DNA of 10,000 nucleotides. Source: an uncultured Alphaproteobacteria bacterium (GTDB lineage Bacteria > Pseudomonadota > Alphaproteobacteria > Caulobacterales > Hyphomonadaceae). The number at the start of each line of letters is the position of its first letter. The first letter of the stretch is position 1. The notes under the pieces are model-generated. The model was not told the DNA's origin, made no database searches, and was given only the letters and a program-made list of their open reading frames with translations. This document shows positions 6,888-10,000 of the stretch, piece after piece. Position numbers and translations under genes: made by a program. The stretch is taken from the NCBI GenBank assembly GCA_903831485.1, contig CAIKXW010000207.1:1-10000 (forward strand), in the 5' to 3' direction.

Positions 6888-7652
6888 ATGCGGAAAGACA
6901 TGTCGAAAGTGGTGATCGAGCGGCCCCGAACCGGAGCCGGCTGGCGCCGCAAGGGGCGGAGAACTCCCCTTGTGGATGCCGACGACACACCGCTGCGTCA
7001 GCGCGCGCCGCCAAGGAAGACGCCCAGCAGCAAGAGCCTCAGCGACAACCTCGCGCCGCTACGCCGCTTCCTCGAAAGCAATGTCGGTCGGTCCTGGAAC
7101 AAGGTCCATGCCGAGATCGCCGAGAATATCCAGCCAACGTCGACAGTGCAGAAACACGTCCTCGAACATGTCGACGACTTCGTCGCAACCCGGACCCGCA
7201 TGAAGGACGACGAGGTCTATGTGACGATGGGGCGGTTCGGCGGACCGTTCCAGCCGGTCACGGACTCATGGGCGCTGCTCTACGTCCACCCGAAGACGGG
7301 CAAGCTGATGCGGAACCGGCACTACCGCACGCCGCCGCCCGGCCGCGCAAAAGCGCAGGTGCTGATCGCAGATCGCCGCCGTGACCTTGGCCCATTGCGC
7401 CAGGCGCATCTCTTCGGCGACGGCGCCTGGTGGGATGTCGTTCTCGAAGCCAACCCTGTCCGCAAGGAAGTCGCGCGCGAACGCAAGGGCGCGGCCCCAG
7501 CCAAGCGAACGCCGCTTCCGTTCGAGGATGTCGTGCTGGCGCGAGGGCTTTCAGACATGACCCCCGACCGCCTCTATGGCCGGACGGGCGTACACGCCGT
7601 ATCCGCGAGGCGCCTGACGAAGGCTGAGCGCAAGAAACTCGACCTGCCGTAG
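6888..7652 (+). CDS. Conserved hypothetical protein, MRKDM-type family of unknown function
   Basis: A 254-residue, basic, cytoplasmic protein without signal peptide or membrane helix. The opening MRKDMSKVVIERPR, followed later by SLSDNLAPLRRFLESNVGRSWNKVHAEIAENI (50-81) and VQKHVLEHVDDFVA (87-100), matches what I remember of an uncharacterised family found in scattered bacterial phyla. I cannot give it a function. Residues 12-50 are Arg/Lys/Pro-rich and probably disordered. Residues 108-148 (EVYVTMGRFGGPF...LLYVHPKTGKLMRNRHYR) look like beta-rich core sequence. A second Trp-containing stretch (GAWWDVVLEANP, 179-190) and a Lys/Arg-rich tail follow. The high charge suggests nucleic-acid or ribosome contact, which is inference only. 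I chose ATG 6888 over the in-frame GTG at 6879 because it gives the family-like MRKDM start and sits 10 bases after AGGA (6874-6877). The GTG overlaps the promoter -10. Confidence 0.8.
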   Translation: MRKDMSKVVIERPRTGAGWRRKGRRTPLVDADDTPLRQRAPPRKTPSSKSLSDNLAPLRRFLESNVGRSWNKVHAEIAENIQPTSTVQKHVLEHVDDFVATRTRMKDDEVYVTMGRFGGPFQPVTDSWALLYVHPKTGKLMRNRHYRTPPPGRAKAQVLIADRRRDLGPLRQAHLFGDGAWWDVVLEANPVRKEVARERKGAAPAKRTPLPFEDVVLARGLSDMTPDRLYGRTGVHAVSARRLTKAERKKLDLP

Positions 7653-7673
7653 CCCAACACGACTGGAACCCTA

Positions 7674-7690
7674 CTGACATTCCCTGTCAG
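7674..7690. promoter_or_regulatory. Inverted repeat upstream of the LysR gene, candidate operator
   Basis: CTGACA-TTCCC-TGTCAG is a perfect 6-bp dyad with a 5-base centre, ending 22 bases before the LysR start codon. LysR-type regulators commonly bind interrupted dyads near their own promoters, so autoregulation is plausible. The spacing is not the textbook T-N11-A, and the site could also be a weak hairpin after the upstream gene (stop at 7652). Confidence 0.45.
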
Positions 7691-7698
7691 CACGCCAT

Positions 7699-7706
7699 GC
7701 TAGAGC
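7699..7706 (+). promoter_or_regulatory. Candidate -10 element for the LysR gene
   Basis: GCTAGAGC matches GCTANAWC except at one position and lies 6 bases before the ATG at 7713. That spacing would place the transcription start at or next to the start codon, meaning a leaderless or nearly leaderless mRNA. No Shine-Dalgarno sequence precedes the ATG, which agrees. No convincing -35 is seen, and the inverted repeat at 7674-7690 occupies that place. Confidence 0.4.
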
Positions 7707-7712
7707 GCCGCC

Positions 7713-8600
7713 ATGGTCAAACCGCTTCCACCGCTCAACGCCATCCGCGCCTTCGAGGTCGCCTCGCGCCACCTCAACCTGTCGCGCGCTGCTGAAGAGC
7801 TCGGCGTCACGCAGGGCGCGATTTCGAAACAGGTCATCGCGCTGGAGGAGTTCATCGGCATCCAGCTCTTCGCGCGCGAGCCGAGCGGGCTGCAGCTGAC
7901 CGCCGAAGGCGGCAATCTCAAGGAAGCCATCGCCCCCGCCTTCACCACCCTTTTCGACGCCTTCGCCCGTTACTCGCGCCGCCCGCCGCGCTCCAACACG
8001 ATCCGCATCTCAACCGTCGCATCCTTCGCTTCAAACTTCCTCGTGCTGCGCCTCGCGAAATTCACCGAGCGCCTCCCCGGCTGCGAGCTGGAATTCCTGA
8101 CCTCCATCCGCCTCGTCGATCTCGCACGCGAGGAGTTCGACATCGCTGTCCGCTACGGTCCGGGCGACTGGGATGGCGTCGTGGCAACGCCCCTGTCAGA
8201 TGGCCTGCTGATCCCCGTCTGCGCGCCAGAAATCATGCAGCGCGCCAATGGCGATCTCGCCACGCTGCTCGCCGGCAACCGCCGCATCCAGTCCGCGTCA
8301 TGGAATGAGTGGCGCGCGTGGACCGATGCCGCGGGCGTACCCCTGTCCGCCGTCACGCCCACTTTCGCGATGGAAGAGTTCTCCGTCGCCATCGCCGGCG
8401 CGCTGACGGGCGCGGGCCTCGCCCTTGTCCCCGACATCCTGGTGAAGGACCGGCTGGCCCGCGGCGAACTCGTGCAGTTCTCATCCGTCACCGTGAAGAC
8501 CGGCTACGCCTATCACGTCGTTCACGCGCCCAACGCCCTGCGGCGCCCCGTCGTGCGCGATGTCATCGCGTGGCTGCGCGACGAGGCCGCCGGCGCATAG
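7713..8600 (+). CDS. LysR-family transcriptional regulator, GcvA-like
   Basis: A 295-residue DNA-binding regulator of normal LysR length. The N-terminal winged helix-turn-helix is clear: PPLNAIRAFEVASRH (6-20), helix-turn-helix LSRAAEELGVTQGAISKQVI (23-42), then LEEFIGIQLFARE and LTAEG. The linker SRRPPRSN (88-95) leads to a periplasmic-binding-protein-like effector domain (97-290), with FDIAVRYGPGDW (142-153) as in GcvA/AmpR-type members. The target genes and inducer are unknown. The fragmentary paralogue at 9253 and the UrcA-like gene lie downstream on the same strand. The ATG at 7713 starts the family-typical N-terminus and appears leaderless. The TAG stop sits inside a small inverted repeat (8591-8605). 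No divergent gene shares its promoter region. This differs from the classic LysR arrangement with a divergently read target. Confidence 0.93.
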   Translation: MVKPLPPLNAIRAFEVASRHLNLSRAAEELGVTQGAISKQVIALEEFIGIQLFAREPSGLQLTAEGGNLKEAIAPAFTTLFDAFARYSRRPPRSNTIRISTVASFASNFLVLRLAKFTERLPGCELEFLTSIRLVDLAREEFDIAVRYGPGDWDGVVATPLSDGLLIPVCAPEIMQRANGDLATLLAGNRRIQSASWNEWRAWTDAAGVPLSAVTPTFAMEEFSVAIAGALTGAGLALVPDILVKDRLARGELVQFSSVTVKTGYAYHVVHAPNALRRPVVRDVIAWLRDEAAGA

Positions 8601-8605
8601 CGCCG
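8591..8605. repeat. Inverted repeat over the LysR stop codon
   Basis: CGGCGC-ATA-GCGCCG is a perfect 6-bp stem with a 3-base loop containing most of the TAG stop (8598-8600). A second, weaker GCGCG/CGCGC pair follows at 8605-8620. There is no T-run, so termination is uncertain. Confidence 0.35.
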
Positions 8606-8677
8606 CGCGAACGTCCGCGCGCAAGCCCGCCACTGCAGTTACCCGCCACTACTTTTGCTCATGGCCCATGATCGTCC

Positions 8678-8702
8678 TTGTCGATTCCAGCGGACTCAAA
8701 AC
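8678..8702 (+). promoter_or_regulatory. Weak candidate promoter for the UrcA-like gene
   Basis: TTGTCGA (8678-8684), a 10-base gap and CTCAAAAC (8695-8702) give a partial match to the Caulobacter-type consensus. It would leave a leader of roughly 55-60 bases before the ATG at 8766. The 165-base gap between the LysR and UrcA-like genes contains nothing else I can name. Confidence 0.25.
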
Positions 8703-8765
8703 TCATGCATCACGAACTCAGGTCCGCAATCAGACGGGCCGGAAAAAGTAGAGGTTTGGCTCCCC

Positions 8766-9122
8766 ATGATTACCCAGCAGAAGAAGACCAACCACAAGAA
8801 AACCGCCCTGAAAGTCTACGCGGCCCCGCTCGTCGTGCTCGTCCTGGCAAGCGCGTTCGCAACGCCGGCGGCCTCCGCCGACGCAAAGCAGCGCGGATAC
8901 CGCACGGTACAAGCGACGTTCCACTACGATGCGGATGCGACCGCCGAGCAGATCTACGGCAAGCTCCGCAAACTCGCCGACCGCATGTGTGTCACCAAGG
9001 GGCCGAGGCCCCTTTCGCTCCACCAGGCTGACGAGGCGTGCATCGCCAGCGCGATGAAAGACGGCGTCAGCCGCATCGGAAGAACCGGCATCGCCGCCCT
9101 GCACAGCCGCAACGCCGGCTAG
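8766..9122 (+). CDS. UrcA-family exported small protein
   Basis: A 118-residue protein with a lysine-rich N-terminus (KK at 6-7 and 11-12), a hydrophobic core (about 17-34) and a signal peptidase I site AASA before Asp39, so the mature protein has about 80 residues and acts outside the cytoplasm. The mature part, with FHYDADATAEQIYGKLRKLADRMC followed about 20 residues later by DEACIASAMKDGVSRIG, fits the UrcA family: a YD...D.......Y..L...A..VC core and a second Cys followed by an Ala-rich helix. The two cysteines probably form a disulfide. UrcA proteins are common in Alphaproteobacteria and their function is unknown. The ATG at 8766 is preceded by GAGG (8751-8754) at an 11-base spacing. The frame stays open upstream to an ATG at 8655, but that start would put 37 extra residues before the signal peptide. 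Confidence 0.8.
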   Translation: MITQQKKTNHKKTALKVYAAPLVVLVLASAFATPAASADAKQRGYRTVQATFHYDADATAEQIYGKLRKLADRMCVTKGPRPLSLHQADEACIASAMKDGVSRIGRTGIAALHSRNAG

Positions 9123-9157
9123 TCCAGCAGCCCCTCTCCCGTCACTCCCGGGACAAA

Positions 9158-9207
9158 TGGCCGGAAGCACGCCTGCTCCCTCTCTCGGCAGGCAACGCTT
9201 CCGGCCA
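9158..9207. terminator. Long two-part hairpin between the UrcA-like gene and the second LysR gene
   Basis: The outer stem is TGGCCGGAAGC (9158-9168) pairing with GCTTCCGGCCA (9197-9207), 11 bp and perfect. A small internal loop follows, then an inner stem GCCTGC (9171-9176) pairing with GCAGGC (9188-9193). The apical loop is an 11-base pyrimidine-rich stretch, TCCCTCTCTCG. It lies 35 bases after the UrcA-like stop and 45 bases before the next ATG. It has no T-run, so it may be a termination or mRNA-stability structure, or a repeated palindromic element. Confidence 0.55.
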
Positions 9208-9252
9208 CGGGCTGTTAGCGCTAGTCTGGCGCCGACACGGATCGGCGAGCAC

Positions 9253-10000
9253 ATGTCGCGATCACTTCCCCCGCTCAATGCCTTGCGGGCCTTCGAAGCC
9301 GCCGCCCGCCATCTCAGCTTTTCGCGCTCCGCCGAAGAACTCGGCGTGACGCAAGGCGCCATCTCCAAGCACATCATCGCGCTCGAGGATTTCGTCGGCG
9401 CGCAGGTCTTCGTGCGCGCGCCCACCGGCCTGTCGCTGACGCAGGAAGGCTACACCCTCACCGAAGCGCTCCGCCCCGCCTTCGCGATGATGAGCGACGC
9501 CTTCACGCAGTATCATCGCCGCCCACCACGCTCGAACATCTGCCGCATCGCGACTCTGGCGTCCTTCGCGGGACAGTTCCTCGTGCCCCACCTGCCGGCC
9601 TTCCGCGCAGCTCACCCCGACATCGAGATCGAGATCGAGTTCATCACCTCCACCCGCCTCGTCGATCTGACGCGTGAAGAGGCGGACCTTGCCGTCCGCT
9701 ACGGCCTCGGCGAATACGAAGGCCTCGTCTCCACGCGCCTCGTCAAAGGCGTGCTCGCGCCTGTCTGCGCGCCGTCCGTCTTTGTTGAACACGGCCGGGA
9801 CGCAGAGCAACTCATCGCCGCCTGCCGCCCTGTTGATCGAAGACTTCCTCGTCGCCATCCGCGCCGCCACGCTGGGCCAGGGTGTAGCGCTCCTCCCGCG
9901 CATGCTCGTGCAGAACGAACTCAGCTCCGGCGCCCTCGTCGAATTCTCGCCCACCCGCCTCGACGTCGACCACACCTACCACCTCGCCCACACGACTGCC
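9253..10000 (+). pseudogene. Second LysR-family (GcvA-like) regulator, internally deleted and frameshifted, cut by window end
   Basis: From the ATG at 9253 the product MSRSLPPLNALRAFEAAARH starts a LysR protein closely related to the regulator at 7713: 37 of 50 residues are identical over the helix-turn-helix segment (residues 5-54 of each). Similarity continues through RRPPRSN, ITSTRLVDLTREEADLAVRYG and APVCAP. After about base 9828 the original frame reads Arg/Pro-rich nonsense. Shifting to the frame beginning at 9830 restores homology (LLIEDFLVAIRAATLGQGVALLPRMLV), matching FAMEEFSVAIAGALTGAGLALVPDILV of the intact copy. By that alignment about 26 residues of the effector domain, including the expected W-rich segment, are missing together with a net loss of about 77 bases. 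Neither frame has a stop before base 10000. I call it a pseudogene. A truncated DNA-binding protein could still be made. The start lacks a strong Shine-Dalgarno. Confidence 0.8.

Noticed and set aside
8730..9425. 231-residue minus-strand frame across the UrcA-like gene and the second LysR start
   Set aside because: It lies antisense to two recognised genes and includes the hairpin region. Its composition is Arg/Gly/Ala-rich without motif.
9262..9975. 237-residue minus-strand frame opposite the broken LysR gene
   Set aside because: The plus strand has clear LysR homology on both sides of the frameshift. The antisense product has no recognisable feature.
9829..10000. Original-frame continuation of the second LysR gene as a novel Arg/Pro-rich C-terminus
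   Set aside because: The neighbouring frame aligns well with the end of the intact paralogue, so the Arg/Pro-rich reading is out-of-frame translation, not a new domain.
1..10000. CRISPR array, insertion sequence, tRNA or rRNA
   Set aside because: I saw no spaced identical repeats, no transposase or terminal inverted repeats, and no tRNA-like or rRNA-like conserved sequence.

Overview
This is a GC-rich, densely coding chromosomal window, most probably from an alphaproteobacterium of the Caulobacterales/Hyphomonadaceae type. The taxonomic guess is an inference. It rests on strong G/C third-position bias, a UrcA-family exported protein, GcvA-type LysR regulators, and -10-like octamers resembling the Caulobacter housekeeping consensus GCTANAWC just upstream of some start codons. 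A histidine kinase with a DivJ/PleC-like core also fits. No rRNA, tRNA, CRISPR array, transposase or integrase was found, and no gap between genes exceeds 170 bases.

Layout. (1) 1-618 (+): 3' part of an integral membrane protein with conserved His/Asp motifs, start outside the window. (2) 699-1739 (+): unrecognised single-pass membrane protein. (3) 4178-1743 (-), convergent with it with only 3 bases between the stop codons: an 811-residue protein with an N-terminal TIR domain, a Pro-rich repeat linker, one transmembrane helix, an exterior region with WxxA...YLxxFP repeats and a peptidoglycan-binding-like segment, and C-terminal MORN repeats. (4) 5633-4269 (-), 90 bases upstream on the same strand: a multi-pass membrane histidine kinase without a response regulator in the window. 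(5) 5752-6786 (+), divergent from the kinase: an exported, cysteine-containing protein of unknown function that starts with TTG and is followed by a clear hairpin terminator. (6) 6888-7652 (+): a basic protein of an uncharacterised family beginning MRKDM. (7) 7713-8600 (+): an intact GcvA-like LysR regulator. (8) 8766-9122 (+): a small exported UrcA-like protein. (9) 9253-10000 (+): a close paralogue of the LysR regulator, broken by a deletion and frameshift near 9829 and running off the window.

How they may work together. The strongest lead is the kinase and TIR-MORN pair. Both are membrane proteins on the same strand, which suggests envelope-linked sensing coupled to a cytoplasmic TIR effector, possibly an NAD-consuming one. 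Function and co-transcription are not shown by the sequence. The right-hand third looks like a duplicated LysR locus around an UrcA gene, with one copy decaying. Several perfect inverted repeats lie between genes or directly over stop codons.
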